Below, piece by piece: positions 9,529 through 18,687 of a stretch of 64,000 bases of DNA (the stretch's first letter is position 1; each line of letters begins with the position of its first letter). The position numbers and the translations under genes are program-made. The notes under the pieces are model-generated. The model searched no databases. It saw only the letters and a program-made list of their open reading frames with translations, and was not told the origin of the DNA. The stretch spans positions 124,001 to 188,000 of the forward strand of contig NZ_JALCZU010000003.1 of the NCBI RefSeq assembly GCF_023522835.1, in the 5' to 3' direction. This stretch comes from Oceanobacillus saliphilus (GTDB taxonomy: Bacteria > Bacillota > Bacilli > Bacillales > Amphibacillaceae).

Positions 9529-9818
9529 CCTTTTTTAATATTTTATGTACTGCCCAGTTTCATGTGAATTTATATTACTAACTCTCCAAAGATTTGTCAT
9601 GCGATGATGATCCTTTTTATGTTAATTGTATTTTTCTTACATTTATGTCATTATGTTATACTTCATATATAAAGTGGAAACTTCATCCATTAGTACAATG
9701 CCATCCTGCTAAAATCTTAGACTTACACGCATTAACGGACACCTCTATTTTCTGTGATTACTTGAATGAGGGTTTGTTGCCGTTACCTGCTATTAATAAA
9801 TAGAAACTGGTGATAGAA

Positions 9819-11351
9819 ATGATCAAAAATTACTACTCAATAATCGATATAGGTTCAAATACGATGCGGCTTGTTATATATTCTCAGGAAAATTCCGGCC
9901 GTTTGCATGAAGTGGAAAACGTGAAGGCTGTGGCCCGTCTGCGGAACTATCTCGATGACAAAAATATGTTAAATGAAGAGGGTATCACAAAACTAATCAA
10001 CACATTAAAAAGCTTTAAAAATGTAGTTAAAACATATGAATTGACTAAGTTTACCTGTATAGCCACCGCGACAATCCGCCAGGCAAGAAATAAAGAGGAA
10101 CTTAAGAAAATTGTTCTGGAAGAAATCGGTTGGGATATGCGGATTTTGTCGGAAAAGGAAGAAGCTTTTTACGGATATCTTTCCGTTGTAAATTCCACTT
10201 CCATCACCGAGGGAATCACTGTCGATATCGGTGGCGGAAGTACCGAAGTAACCTATTTCAAGGATCGTATACTAAAGCATTATCACAGTTTTCCATTTGG
10301 AGCTTTGACACTGAAAGAATTTTTCCCAGACAACAACAGATCAAATGAAAAAGGTATGGTCAAGTTACGCGGATTTCTTCAGGAACAGTTTCGTACGCTC
10401 GATTGGCTGAAAAATGGCGATGTGCCTTTAATTGGTATTGGCGGAAGTGCGCGTAATATTGCTCAAATTGATCAGAATATCAAAGCATATCCACTGGCTG
10501 GCCTTCATCAATATCAAATGAATGACAGCGATATAGCACAAATCGTCACTTACCTTGCTTCTTTAAATAAGGAAGACTTGGAGAAAGTCGAAGGTCTCTC
10601 CAAGGATCGCGCTGATACGATACTGCCGGCAGCATGTGTTTTCCTCAGTCTGTACGAAACGATTGATGCAGAAGGGTTTATCCTAAGCAGGAAAGGACTG
10701 CGGGATGGTGTGTTTTATGAGTATTTATCAAAGAATTCCAAGACAAATTTATATCCGAACGTGCTTGAAGACAGTATTGTAGAGCTCATTTATGAATATA
10801 ATTTGAATATGAATCAAATCCGCCACATTCAATTTTTAACCCGAACATTTTTCAGAGGACTGCAGAAAAAAGGTATTGGCTCATTGACGAAGGAAGACTG
10901 GGTACATCTTGAGCGAGCCTGCTATGTGTACAACCTTGGACAATACATCGATTCTGAATCAAGTTCACAGCATACTTTCTATCTGCTGGCCAACAGGACC
11001 ATTGATGGTCTGATGCATATTGACCGACTGAAAATGGCATTAATTGCTTCATATAAAAACAAGACTGTTTTCAAGCAATTTATAGATCCGTACAAACACT
11101 GGTTTTTAAAAGAAGAAAGAAAAAAGCTAAGTCTGCTGGGGGCCATACTGAAATTCACGTATAGTCTGGATGCAACCAAAAGGCAGGTAATTGAAGACTT
11201 CGATATGAAGATAGGAAATAATAATCTTACGTTGACAATATACTGCAATAAGGATTTCAACCCAGAAAAGTATCAGTCTGAGAAACAGAAAAAGCATTTG
11301 GAAAAAATTCTCGACAAGAATATGGAGCTAATCTTCTTATCAAATGAATAA
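9819..11351 (+). CDS. ppx: Exopolyphosphatase, Ppx/GppA family
   Basis: About 510 residues. The actin-like ATPase fold shows both phosphate loops: IDIGSNTMRLVIY at the N-terminus and VDIGGGSTEV near residue 135. The C-terminal half is the HD-like helical domain found in long Ppx proteins. The enzyme releases phosphate from polyphosphate ends and may also act on pppGpp. The ATG at 9819 has GGTGAT (9809-9814) 4 bases upstream and is preferred over a GTG at 9810. It is followed 119 bases later by ppk, so synthesis and breakdown of polyphosphate are linked here. Confidence 0.92.
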   Translation: MIKNYYSIIDIGSNTMRLVIYSQENSGRLHEVENVKAVARLRNYLDDKNMLNEEGITKLINTLKSFKNVVKTYELTKFTCIATATIRQARNKEELKKIVLEEIGWDMRILSEKEEAFYGYLSVVNSTSITEGITVDIGGGSTEVTYFKDRILKHYHSFPFGALTLKEFFPDNNRSNEKGMVKLRGFLQEQFRTLDWLKNGDVPLIGIGGSARNIAQIDQNIKAYPLAGLHQYQMNDSDIAQIVTYLASLNKEDLEKVEGLSKDRADTILPAACVFLSLYETIDAEGFILSRKGLRDGVFYEYLSKNSKTNLYPNVLEDSIVELIYEYNLNMNQIRHIQFLTRTFFRGLQKKGIGSLTKEDWVHLERACYVYNLGQYIDSESSSQHTFYLLANRTIDGLMHIDRLKMALIASYKNKTVFKQFIDPYKHWFLKEERKKLSLLGAILKFTYSLDATKRQVIEDFDMKIGNNNLTLTIYCNKDFNPEKYQSEKQKKHLEKILDKNMELIFLSNE

Positions 11352-11470
11352 AAGATAAAATGTTCATGTCACATCCTTTATGGTTACAAAACTTTAGAAA
11401 AACTTATCATTTCTCCACTTGATTATAATATATAATTATGATATATAGAGAAATTTAGAGGGTGATTATT

Positions 11471-13567
11471 GTGACGACATTCGAAAAAGTAATTGACTTG
11501 GATAATCCGAGTTATTACAACAACAGGGAACTAAGCTGGCTGGCATTCAATAAAAGAGTTCTCGAAGAAGCTTTTGATAAGAAAAACCCACTTTTGGAAC
11601 GGTTCAAATTTGTTGCCATTTTTTCTTCCAATTTAGACGAATTTTTCATGGTTCGAGTTGCTGGTCTAAAAGATCAGGTAAAAGCTGGATTCAATAAGCC
11701 CGAAAATAAAGCGGGACTGACTCCGAAACAACAATTGGAGAAGATATCCAAAGAAAATCATTCTATTGTAGCTAATCAATATAAGGTGTACCGAGATCTC
11801 CTTGCCGAATTGAACGAAGAAACTATTTCAGTCATAACGGCTCGAGAATTGACGGAAGAACAGGAAACAGAACTAGAGGAATATTTTGATGAACATATTT
11901 TTCCTGTACTGACTCCCATGGCCATCGATGCATACCATCCTTTTCCAATGCTTACAAACAAGTCTATTAATATGGTAGTGGTTTTGGAGGACATGTTTGA
12001 CAATGAATTTAAAACGACTAAAAATGCCATTGTCCAGGTACCTGCATTACTGGATCGTTTTCGCAGAATTCCCGGCACGAACCAGTACATTTTGCTTGAA
12101 GATATTATATCGCATTATATTCACAAATTGTTCAAAGGATATCAGGTCAGGTCCGTTACGGAATTCCGCATAACGAGAAACGCCGATATGACCATTCATG
12201 AAGAAGGTGCCCGCGACCTTTTGAAGGAGATAGAAAAAGAATTAAAAAAGAGAAAATGGGGCGCCGCTGTCCGACTTGAAGTCCGTACAGATAAGTATGA
12301 TGAAACGGTTGTCAGTTTTCTTCTCTATGTACTGGAAATTCATAAAAAAGATTTGTATATAGTCGACGGGCCACTCGATTTGACATATCTTTATGGGTTT
12401 TGCAAGGAAGTCCAAATTGAAAATGAACATTTAGTTTATGAAACACTCATGCCACAGCCTCCAAAGGATATTCTGCATGATGAAACGGTGTTTGAAGCTG
12501 CAGAAAAACGGGATATTTTTCTGCATCATCCATATGAATCCTTCCAACCAGTCGTTGATTTAGTGGAAGACGCTGCAGACGATCCAGATGTCCTGGCCAT
12601 TAAACAGACACTCTACCGTGTAAGTGGAAACTCCCCGATCATTAAAGGATTAAAACAGGCAGCTGAAAACGGCAAGCAGGTTACCGTACTCGTTGAGCTG
12701 AAAGCAAGATTTGATGAAGAGCAGAATGTACACTGGGCCAAAGAACTGGAAAAGGCTGGATGTCATGTCATTTATGGCATGAACTTCCTTAAAACGCACA
12801 GCAAAATTACATTGATCGTACGTAAACGCAAGGAAAAAATAGAACGGTTTGTCCATTTGGGAACTGGAAACTATAATGATTCCACTGCGAACTTCTATAC
12901 GGATATGGGAATCATTACGACGAAACGCAAATTCGGCATTGATGCGACCCATTTTTTCAACTATTTAAGCGGGTTTACGGAGAAACCAGATTTCAACCAT
13001 ATAGCCATGGCACCATTTGATATTCAAAATGACTTTATGCGTTATATGGATGAGGAAATCAATTTCCATAAAAATAAGGGAAATGGAAGAATCATTGCCA
13101 AAATGAACTCGCTCACCGATAAAATATTGATTCGGAAATTTTATGAAGCATCACAGGCAGGAGTAAAAATTGATCTAATTGTACGTGGAATATGCTGTCT
13201 TAAGCCGGGCATCGAAGGAGTCAGTGAAAATATACATGTCCGGAGCATTGTAGGACGCTTCCTGGAACATAGTAGAATTTTTTATTTCCATAGCGGCGGT
13301 GATGAACGTATATTTCTTTCTTCTGCAGATATGATGACAAGAAACATGCAAAAACGCGTAGAGCTTCTGTTTCCGATTTATGATCTCCAAGTAAAAAAGC
13401 GAATAAAAGAAGTGCTGACGATTTCGCTGAAGGATAATGTAAAGGCAAGAGAACAGAAATCCGACGGCACGTACCATTATGCAACAGCTCGCAACGGAGA
13501 AAAAGAAGTCGATAGTCAGATGGTATTAGTTGAAAAAGCATATCGAGTGCTTGATGATGAGGAATAG
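11471..13567 (+). CDS. ppk: Polyphosphate kinase 1
   Basis: About 698 residues, full length for PPK1. Family motifs include NRELSWLAFNKRVLEEA at the start, SSNLDEFFMVRVAGL, and the two phospholipase D-like lobes. KTHSKITLIVRK contains the histidine that is phosphorylated in E. coli PPK1. HLGTGNYNDSTANFYTDMG and FLEHSRIFYFHSGGDE follow as expected. It makes polyphosphate from ATP reversibly. The GTG at 11471 lies 4 bases from GAGGGTGAT; the GTG at 11462 is buried in that site and is less likely. It follows ppx and ends before a bidirectional terminator within a repeat (13612-13698). Confidence 0.96.
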   Translation: MTTFEKVIDLDNPSYYNNRELSWLAFNKRVLEEAFDKKNPLLERFKFVAIFSSNLDEFFMVRVAGLKDQVKAGFNKPENKAGLTPKQQLEKISKENHSIVANQYKVYRDLLAELNEETISVITARELTEEQETELEEYFDEHIFPVLTPMAIDAYHPFPMLTNKSINMVVVLEDMFDNEFKTTKNAIVQVPALLDRFRRIPGTNQYILLEDIISHYIHKLFKGYQVRSVTEFRITRNADMTIHEEGARDLLKEIEKELKKRKWGAAVRLEVRTDKYDETVVSFLLYVLEIHKKDLYIVDGPLDLTYLYGFCKEVQIENEHLVYETLMPQPPKDILHDETVFEAAEKRDIFLHHPYESFQPVVDLVEDAADDPDVLAIKQTLYRVSGNSPIIKGLKQAAENGKQVTVLVELKARFDEEQNVHWAKELEKAGCHVIYGMNFLKTHSKITLIVRKRKEKIERFVHLGTGNYNDSTANFYTDMGIITTKRKFGIDATHFFNYLSGFTEKPDFNHIAMAPFDIQNDFMRYMDEEINFHKNKGNGRIIAKMNSLTDKILIRKFYEASQAGVKIDLIVRGICCLKPGIEGVSENIHVRSIVGRFLEHSRIFYFHSGGDERIFLSSADMMTRNMQKRVELLFPIYDLQVKKRIKEVLTISLKDNVKAREQKSDGTYHYATARNGEKEVDSQMVLVEKAYRVLDDEE

Positions 13568-13611
13568 ATATTAATCTGTTCGAGGTCGGGCGCTTATAGT
13601 GAGTGCTCAGG

Positions 13612-13698
13612 TTAGAAAACGAAGGCAATACGCCAATCTTTTGGGCGGATGCCTTAGTGCCAAAAAAAGAAATCGGCATATGCGCCGATTTCTTTTTT
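13612..13698. repeat. Two-hairpin repeat serving as bidirectional terminator (ppk / HesB-like)
   Basis: TTAGAAAAC leads into a first stem (GAAGGC... / ...GCCTTA). A second, perfect 15-bp stem follows: AAAAAAGAAATCGGC (13663-13677) / GCCGATTTCTTTTTT (13684-13698). The layout matches the dispersed two-hairpin family, though the linker is shortened to GTGCC. The second stem carries A and T runs on both sides and touches the stop of the convergent gene at 13697, so it can terminate both genes. Confidence 0.75.
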
Positions 13699-13996
13699 AA
13701 TGATGGTGTGAACCTTTGGATGGGTTTGTAATGACAAAACCTTCATTATCAACGAAGAAATATTGAATCCAGATTCCGTCAAGAAACTCTTCACGGGTAT
13801 CAAGTAGAATGTCCACATCTTTATCTGTTTTTACAATTTCATCATGTTCTGTTGGTGTATCGAAGGAGATGCCATAGTGTGCGTGATCACCGTGCATGTG
13901 AGAAATATAGACACGGATCATCTTGCCCTCTGCTTCCTCTGTTGTCAGCATATTTTTCAGTACTTTGGCTGCATTGCGATTAATTTTACATTTCAT
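13697..13996 (-). CDS. HesB/IscA-like protein lacking the cluster-binding cysteines
   Basis: A 99-residue protein. The pattern NRNAAKVLKNMLTTEE..IRVYISHMHGDHAHYGISFDTP and the spacing of ILLDTREEFLDGIWIQYF fit HesB-like (A-type Fe-S carrier) proteins. Only one cysteine is present (residue 3), so the C-terminal CxC used for iron-sulfur binding is missing and the tail is instead SHHH. It is therefore unlikely to be a normal Fe-S carrier; histidine-based metal binding is possible but unproven. The ATG at 13996 follows GGAG, and a good promoter lies at 14028-14056. Confidence 0.7.
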   Translation of the reverse strand: MKCKINRNAAKVLKNMLTTEEAEGKMIRVYISHMHGDHAHYGISFDTPTEHDEIVKTDKDVDILLDTREEFLDGIWIQYFFVDNEGFVITNPSKGSHHH

Positions 13997-14027
13997 TTAA
14001 ATGTCTCCAATCATTTGGTATTTTTTC

Positions 14028-14056
14028 ATTATCCCATGAAAATGGATAAATTCCAA
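14028..14056 (-). promoter_or_regulatory. SigA-type promoter of the HesB-like gene
   Basis: On the minus strand TTGGAA (14051-14056) and GATAAT (14028-14033) are separated by exactly 17 bases. The leader to the ATG at 13996 is short. This is close to the vegetative consensus. Confidence 0.6.
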
Positions 14057-14120
14057 AAATATGCTCACATCGGCTAAGAGAGAACAACGTGAAAATTTTA
14101 ATTAGAATTGTAAAGCGGTC

Positions 14121-14404
14121 GGGGAGCTCTCCCGTTTAGACGGGGCTCTCTCCCGTTTAGACGGGGGGCTCTCCCGTTTAGACGGGGCGCTCTCCCGTTT
14201 AGACGGGGCTCTCTCCCGTTTAGACGGGGCTCTCTCCCGTTTAGACGGGGTCTCTCCCGTTTTGACGGGGTGCTCTCCCGTTTAGATGGGGCGCTCTCCC
14301 GTTTAGACGGGGCTCTCTCCCGTTTAGACGGGGCTCTCTCCCGTTTAGACGGGGCTCTCCCGTTTAGACGGGGCGCTCTCCCGTTTGGATGGGTGCTCTC
14401 CCGA
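14121..14404. repeat. Tandem array of about 14 self-complementary 19-21 base units
   Basis: Each unit is a variant of GGGGCTCTCTCCCGTTTAGAC. Every complete unit holds CCCGT-TTAG-ACGGG, which can fold into a 5-bp hairpin. The linker between units varies (CTCT, GCTCT, CGCTCT), with single-base changes in a few hairpins; the last two units are the most diverged. The array lies downstream of the first TRAP operon and upstream of the HesB-like promoter. Confidence 0.95.
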
Positions 14405-14420
14405 GTTAGGATAAAAGCAA

Positions 14421-14466
14421 GGGTGGGTTCTAGTGCTTCCTCGAACGAAGTACTAGAACCCACCCT
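14421..14466. terminator. Strong terminator of the first TRAP operon
   Basis: A stem of about 19 bp: GGGTGGGTTCTAGTGCTTC (14421-14439) pairs with GAAGTACTAGAACCCACCC (14447-14465) around a 7-base loop. T and A runs flank it. It lies about 50 bases after the DctQM stop on the minus strand. Confidence 0.9.
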
Positions 14467-14513
14467 TTTTCATTTGCTTTGAACTGGCCAAAGTTTTCCA
14501 TTAACGTTTTCTT

Positions 14514-16424
14514 TTACCTGGTCAATTCTACAAAAAACAAACTGATTTCTGGAATATATGTTACCAATAACAATATTACAATCATCATGATCAACAAAGG
14601 AATAACACCTTTAATAACTTCCTCTATTTTCATTTTCATAACTCCAGCAGATACAAACAGGTTAACCCCAACTGGAGGTGTGATCAGTCCAATTGCAAGG
14701 TTCAGAATCATTATAACCCCGAAATGGATTGGATCTATTCCAAGCTCCATCGCCATAGGCAGAAGAATCGGTGTCAAAATAACAATTGCGGCCAATGCTT
14801 CCAATACAAGTCCTACCAGTAATAGGAACACATTCAATAATAGCAGAATCACAATTTTATTTTCACTTATGGACAACACAAAGTTAGCGACTGTCTCCGC
14901 TACTTGTTCCAGAGTAATCAAACGACCGAAAATATTTGCCATAACGATCAGCAGGATGATAACAGCTGATGTAACCCCTGCTGAAGCAAGACTCTTATAG
15001 ACACCCTTCATATCAAGATCCTTATAGACAAACACACCAATCACTAAACCGTAAGCAGCAGCAATAGCCGCGGCTTCTGTTGGTGTCATGATTCCTCCAT
15101 AAATCCCACCTAAAATAATGACAGGTACCATTAAAGCATATTTGGCATCCCATGCCGCTTTCAGTGTTCCTTTCATGCTAAATAACTCTTTGTCACCTCT
15201 CCACCCATGTTTCTTCGAGATAAAATAAGTGACAACTACTAGGCCTAGTCCTGTCAGGATTCCGGGGATTATACCAGCAGCGAACAGTTCCGTAATCGAC
15301 TGCTGTCCAACAACCCCATAAATAACAAGAGGATTACTTGGTGGTATGATTATTCCAATCGTACCAGCTGCAGCTACAACGGCAGCTGAAAATCCTGGAT
15401 TATATCCTTGTTTAATCATCGCAGGAATGAGCAGTGTACCTATCGCTGCCACGGTTGCTGGACCAGATCCACTGATTGCCGAGAAAAACATACTCGTTAC
15501 AATGGCAACCAAAGCAAGTCCGCCAGGCAGGAACCCAAGTAACTCATCCGACAGATTTAATAGTTTCTGTATAATACCGCTGTTCCCCATTATGATTCCA
15601 GCTGCAATGAAGAAAGGTACAGCCATGATTGGAAAACTATCGATGCTAGTAAAAGCTGTTTGCGGGAAAAAGTCAACTGGAATCGCATCTGTTGCTAGTA
15701 CAGTAGCTAATGTACTGATTCCAAGCGCAAAAGCGATCTGCATACCAAAAATAATAAATAATACAAAATAACCAAATAATAGCAAGGTAATACTACCATC
15801 TCTAAAAAGTATGGCCGGTAAAATGAATAATATAGAAATTCCCATAGTCAGTAATCCATCTTTTGCTGTCATTCCTTTGATATCTTCAATCAAGGTCTGA
15901 ATTAGACGCACTCCCATTAGCAAGAAGCCTATTGGAATCGCACTATATGCTATAGCCATTGGTATGCCCAATGCCGGGGTAACCTGATTTGTTTCCATTT
16001 GAAAACTGATAAGGTTATATCCATAAGTGACCATGATAAAACAGAAATAGAGCATGAACACACTATTTGCTGCATCAATCGCATTTCGGATATGCTCCGG
16101 AAAGCGGTCAACAACCATATTCACCCGAATACTTTCGCGTTTTTTAATTGCCAGGCTGGCACCCAGAAATGATACAAATATAAAAATATATCGTGCAATC
16201 TCTTCCGTCCAGGTCGTTATATTTCCAACCTCTACAAATGTTAGTACATAGCGGTTGAGCACCTGAAGATTGATTAGAAGGATAAAGATAGCAAAGCCAA
16301 TTACTACGAATACCTCTTCAAATCTATGATCAATAAATCCCCAGATCCTTTGCAAAGTGCTACCTTTATTCGAGGGAGGTTTTTCTTTGTTGGTGTTTCC
16401 ACCAATAATCGTATCCTGTTTCAT
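14514..16424 (-). CDS. TRAP transporter permease, fused DctQ-DctM
   Basis: About 636 residues. The N-terminal part (about 25-185) is a DctQ-type four-helix small subunit with VGNITTWTEEIARYIFIFVSFLGA. The rest is a DctM-type large subunit with about 12 hydrophobic segments. The LFGYFVLFIIFGMQIAFALG, AISGSGPATVAAIGTLLIPAM, GIIIPPSNPLVIYGVVG and MTPTEAAAIAAAYGL motifs are typical. The complex imports an organic acid with sodium or proton symport using the binding protein encoded just upstream. The ATG at 16424 lies 9 bases from AGGGG; a TTG at 16433 has no spacing. No catabolic gene is linked, so the substrate is unknown. Confidence 0.93.
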   Translation of the reverse strand: MKQDTIIGGNTNKEKPPSNKGSTLQRIWGFIDHRFEEVFVVIGFAIFILLINLQVLNRYVLTFVEVGNITTWTEEIARYIFIFVSFLGASLAIKKRESIRVNMVVDRFPEHIRNAIDAANSVFMLYFCFIMVTYGYNLISFQMETNQVTPALGIPMAIAYSAIPIGFLLMGVRLIQTLIEDIKGMTAKDGLLTMGISILFILPAILFRDGSITLLLFGYFVLFIIFGMQIAFALGISTLATVLATDAIPVDFFPQTAFTSIDSFPIMAVPFFIAAGIIMGNSGIIQKLLNLSDELLGFLPGGLALVAIVTSMFFSAISGSGPATVAAIGTLLIPAMIKQGYNPGFSAAVVAAAGTIGIIIPPSNPLVIYGVVGQQSITELFAAGIIPGILTGLGLVVVTYFISKKHGWRGDKELFSMKGTLKAAWDAKYALMVPVIILGGIYGGIMTPTEAAAIAAAYGLVIGVFVYKDLDMKGVYKSLASAGVTSAVIILLIVMANIFGRLITLEQVAETVANFVLSISENKIVILLLLNVFLLLVGLVLEALAAIVILTPILLPMAMELGIDPIHFGVIMILNLAIGLITPPVGVNLFVSAGVMKMKIEEVIKGVIPLLIMMIVILLLVTYIPEISLFFVELTR

Positions 16425-16466
16425 TTTTTTCAACCCCTAATCATATATCTCTTTTTTCATAAATTT

Positions 16467-17522
16467 TTATTCAAAAATGTCTTCTTTTGTTTTTCCTAAA
16501 GTGTCTAAAATAATTTCAACATATTTCGGTTCTGCGATTCCTTCTACTACAAACTGATCCCATACCGGTTCCACCACTTGTTTCCACTCTCTCATTTCCT
16601 CATCGGTAGGTTCATATACTTCTATCCCATAATCTATAAAATCCTGTTTCGCTTTTTCATCATTTTCATTTGCTATCTTACGCTGCCATTCTGTTGCCTC
16701 CGCACCTGCCTCCATGATGATCTGCTGATGTTCCTCAGACAACTCATTGAAGATTTTCAAGTTCATGACAACAATATCAGAGCTGTAGTTATAATTGACT
16801 TCTGTTGCATAATCCAATACTTCCTGGTGTTTGGAATCCCACAGTAGGGAATAGCTGTTTCCTTCTCCTTCTACTGTCCCTTGCTGAAGTGCTGTAAATA
16901 CCTCAGACCACGCTACAGGCGTCGGATTTGAACCATAATGAACGAAGTCGGCTTGTTCAATTCTTGAATTGGTCGTTCTGATTTTAAGACCTGCCATATC
17001 TTCAGGAACCCGTACAGGTCTAACATTATTGACAATCTGACGGTAACCATAATCAGGGAAAAAGATGACCTTAAACCCGTTTTCCTCCATCTTCTCTCTA
17101 ACAATATCTCCTGGTTCACCATCAATGGCAGTATATACCTCTTCCTTTGTTTCAAAAATGTATGGAAGATCCCAAGCCGTAAAATAGTTCGTAAAACTGG
17201 TCATGTTTGGCGTTGATGAACTGGCCAAATCAATACTTCCCATTTGGGCACTTTCAATTACCTCACGATCATTTCCGATCAAACCATCATGAAACGTTTC
17301 TATTATTACCTCTCCATCCGATTTTTCCTCAACTAATTCGGCAAATCTATCAATTCCCAAGGAAACTGCATGTGATGCTGCTTTTACTTGTCCAAGACGT
17401 AAATGAATTGTATCTGAATCATCAGATTGCGCTCCTGTATTCAATGCCGTATTTCCTAGTAAAACAAGGGTGAGAAAAATGATAGCCATTATTATTGGAG
17501 TTATCGTGTTTTTTAGGGTCAT
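16467..17522 (-). CDS. TRAP transporter substrate-binding protein (DctP family)
   Basis: About 351 residues. A hydrophobic signal segment (about 5-27) without a clear lipobox cysteine is followed by the DctP fold. IHLRLGQVKAASHAVSLGID, MGSIDLASSSTPNMTSF, GLKIRTTNSRIEQADF and TPVAWSEVFTALQQGTVEG are all family landmarks. The arginine in KIRT is the one that pairs with carboxylate ligands in DctP proteins. The ATG at 17522 is 5 bases from AGGAGGG; an upstream in-frame start at 17567 lacks such a site. It is the first gene of the two-gene TRAP operon and ends 42 bases before the permease. Confidence 0.93.
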   Translation of the reverse strand: MTLKNTITPIIMAIIFLTLVLLGNTALNTGAQSDDSDTIHLRLGQVKAASHAVSLGIDRFAELVEEKSDGEVIIETFHDGLIGNDREVIESAQMGSIDLASSSTPNMTSFTNYFTAWDLPYIFETKEEVYTAIDGEPGDIVREKMEENGFKVIFFPDYGYRQIVNNVRPVRVPEDMAGLKIRTTNSRIEQADFVHYGSNPTPVAWSEVFTALQQGTVEGEGNSYSLLWDSKHQEVLDYATEVNYNYSSDIVVMNLKIFNELSEEHQQIIMEAGAEATEWQRKIANENDEKAKQDFIDYGIEVYEPTDEEMREWKQVVEPVWDQFVVEGIAEPKYVEIILDTLGKTKEDIFE

Positions 17523-17887
17523 AGTAGCCCTCCTCGTATGATTTTCTAAATAAAAAGCGTCGCTCATTAAATTTATATGACTTCACTAAACTGAATATTC
17601 TGATTTTAAAAGGCTCAAGGATAGATGAATTTGAAGGGAATGGTATTCTTTTTTCAAGGGAGTTCGAGTCCCAGTTAAAATGTTATAAAGTGGGATTCAT
17701 AAGGGAATTTCATTGGATGCAGTTTGTAAATAGGTTATAAACAAACTAGGTGTCCTATAATAAAACAGAAAAAGAGTCCTGTCAAATAGTTTATTTCACT
17801 GGGGAAAAATTTACAATACAGCAAAAAAAATGTCCTGAGAACAGAACTACTAATGCTTTCTATACAGTGTTAAAGTATTAAAAAGCA
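17523..17887. other. Intergenic region upstream of the first TRAP operon
   Basis: This 365-base AT-rich gap lies between the TRAP binding-protein start and the end of the lipoprotein gene. It should contain the TRAP promoter. No clear promoter, operator, cre box or open frame with a ribosome site was found. Confidence 0.4.
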
Positions 17888-18328
17888 TTATTTTAAGATG
17901 TCCTCAAGATATGTATCCACGTCGACCTTTTCACCATCGACAATATAATATTGATATTCTCCTCTTTGCACAACCCAAGTCATAATCGTTTCATCATCTG
18001 TTTGTGCAGCAACAAAATACCATTCACCGTCATACGCTTCGTTCAGTTTTTCCACAACTTCCGAATCCAAGTGATCTTCTCTGTGCTCTTTAATATTCAT
18101 TAACTTGACGCCTGCTCTGTTCCGCACATCCTCGGCCATTTCATCAGACAATTCTTCCAATGGGTGTTCAGCAAGATATTCCTCCGCAAAAAAAGTCTCG
18201 ACCAATGCATCATTTTCTACTAAAGCTGCTTCATAGGCCTTTTCAACCAACGAAACTACGGTAGGGTTCAAACACCCGCTTAATAATAGGACCGGGATTA
18301 GAATTAGGATCGTTATCATTTTCTTCAT
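17888..18328 (-). CDS. Small lipoprotein of unknown function
   Basis: A 146-residue protein. A short signal peptide ends in the lipobox LLSGC with cysteine 19, so it should be lipidated and anchored outside the membrane. The rest is acidic and soluble, with a helical middle (residues 25-75) and a C-terminal half (GEWYFVAAQTDDETIMTWVVQRGEYQYYIVDG) that looks like a small beta-rich domain. The ATG at 18328 has GAGGAG about 11 bases upstream. It stands alone with no recognisable family. Confidence 0.75.
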   Translation of the reverse strand: MKKMITILILIPVLLLSGCLNPTVVSLVEKAYEAALVENDALVETFFAEEYLAEHPLEELSDEMAEDVRNRAGVKLMNIKEHREDHLDSEVVEKLNEAYDGEWYFVAAQTDDETIMTWVVQRGEYQYYIVDGEKVDVDTYLEDILK

Positions 18329-18687
18329 GATGCAACAAACTCCTCGTAATATTTGAAAACTTTATTGTCACCAATTGCCTTTCGATGACAAAGGAGATTT
18401 TTATACTTACCTATGTGTGAACAAAATCGTTTTCCATGTAGATTGTAAGCTATATTTAGATAAAATTAAACTCTGAACGTGGAAAATTGGTGCAGGGAAT
18501 AGTCTCCTGCACCAATTCTATTAACCTTTCAGATTTGCAAAAATTAAATATAATATATCGGAATACCTCTTCTTCTTCTCTTTTTCCAGAGCTTTTACCA
18601 CTTGTTAAGAGGGTCAATCCATAAAAGCCTTCATACTGAAAGTGTTGTTATTTTTTGACTTTTAGAAGGAGAAGAAACGGCAACATT
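18329..18687. other. Intergenic region with one hairpin
   Basis: This 359-base AT-rich gap holds a perfect hairpin (18485-18517). The short frames here lack ribosome sites. Otherwise nothing was seen. Confidence 0.5.
18485..18517 (-). terminator. Perfect hairpin, possible terminator of the small membrane protein gene
   Basis: A 12-bp stem AATTGGTGCAGG / CCTGCACCAATT closes on a 9-base loop and is followed on the minus strand by TTTTCC. It lies about 170 bases after the stop at 18688, which is far for a terminator. Confidence 0.45.

Larger units (their letters stand above)
13997..14513. other. Intergenic region with promoter, mini-hairpin array and terminator
   Basis: This 517-base gap between the HesB-like gene and the first TRAP operon holds the HesB-like promoter (14028-14056), the 14-unit mini-hairpin array (14121-14404) and the TRAP terminator (14421-14466). 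A 121-codon minus-strand frame across the array is only a by-product of the repeats. Confidence 0.8.

Noticed and set aside
9594-9803. 69-codon plus-strand frame before ppx
   Set aside because: It has no ribosome site and covers the region where the ppx promoter must lie.
13221-13679. 152-codon minus-strand frame within ppk and its terminator
   Set aside because: It is a shadow of ppk on the other strand and crosses the repeat and terminator.
14121-14404. CRISPR array
   Set aside because: Units are only 19-21 bases, directly abutting, with no unique spacers and no cas genes.
14098-14463. 121-codon open frame across the mini-hairpin array (RAPRLNGRAP-type repeats)
   Set aside because: It arises because 21-base units keep frame and have no stop in that strand. 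It has no ribosome site, runs through the terminator, and several units are 19-20 bases, so the apparent repeat protein changes frame.
17655-17680. tRNA-like T-arm (GGGAGTTCGAGTCCC)
   Set aside because: The stem does not pair properly, and no acceptor, D or anticodon arm can be found around it.
18485-18517. Riboswitch or attenuator
   Set aside because: Only one simple hairpin is present; no conserved aptamer pattern was recognised, and it lies after a gene rather than before one.
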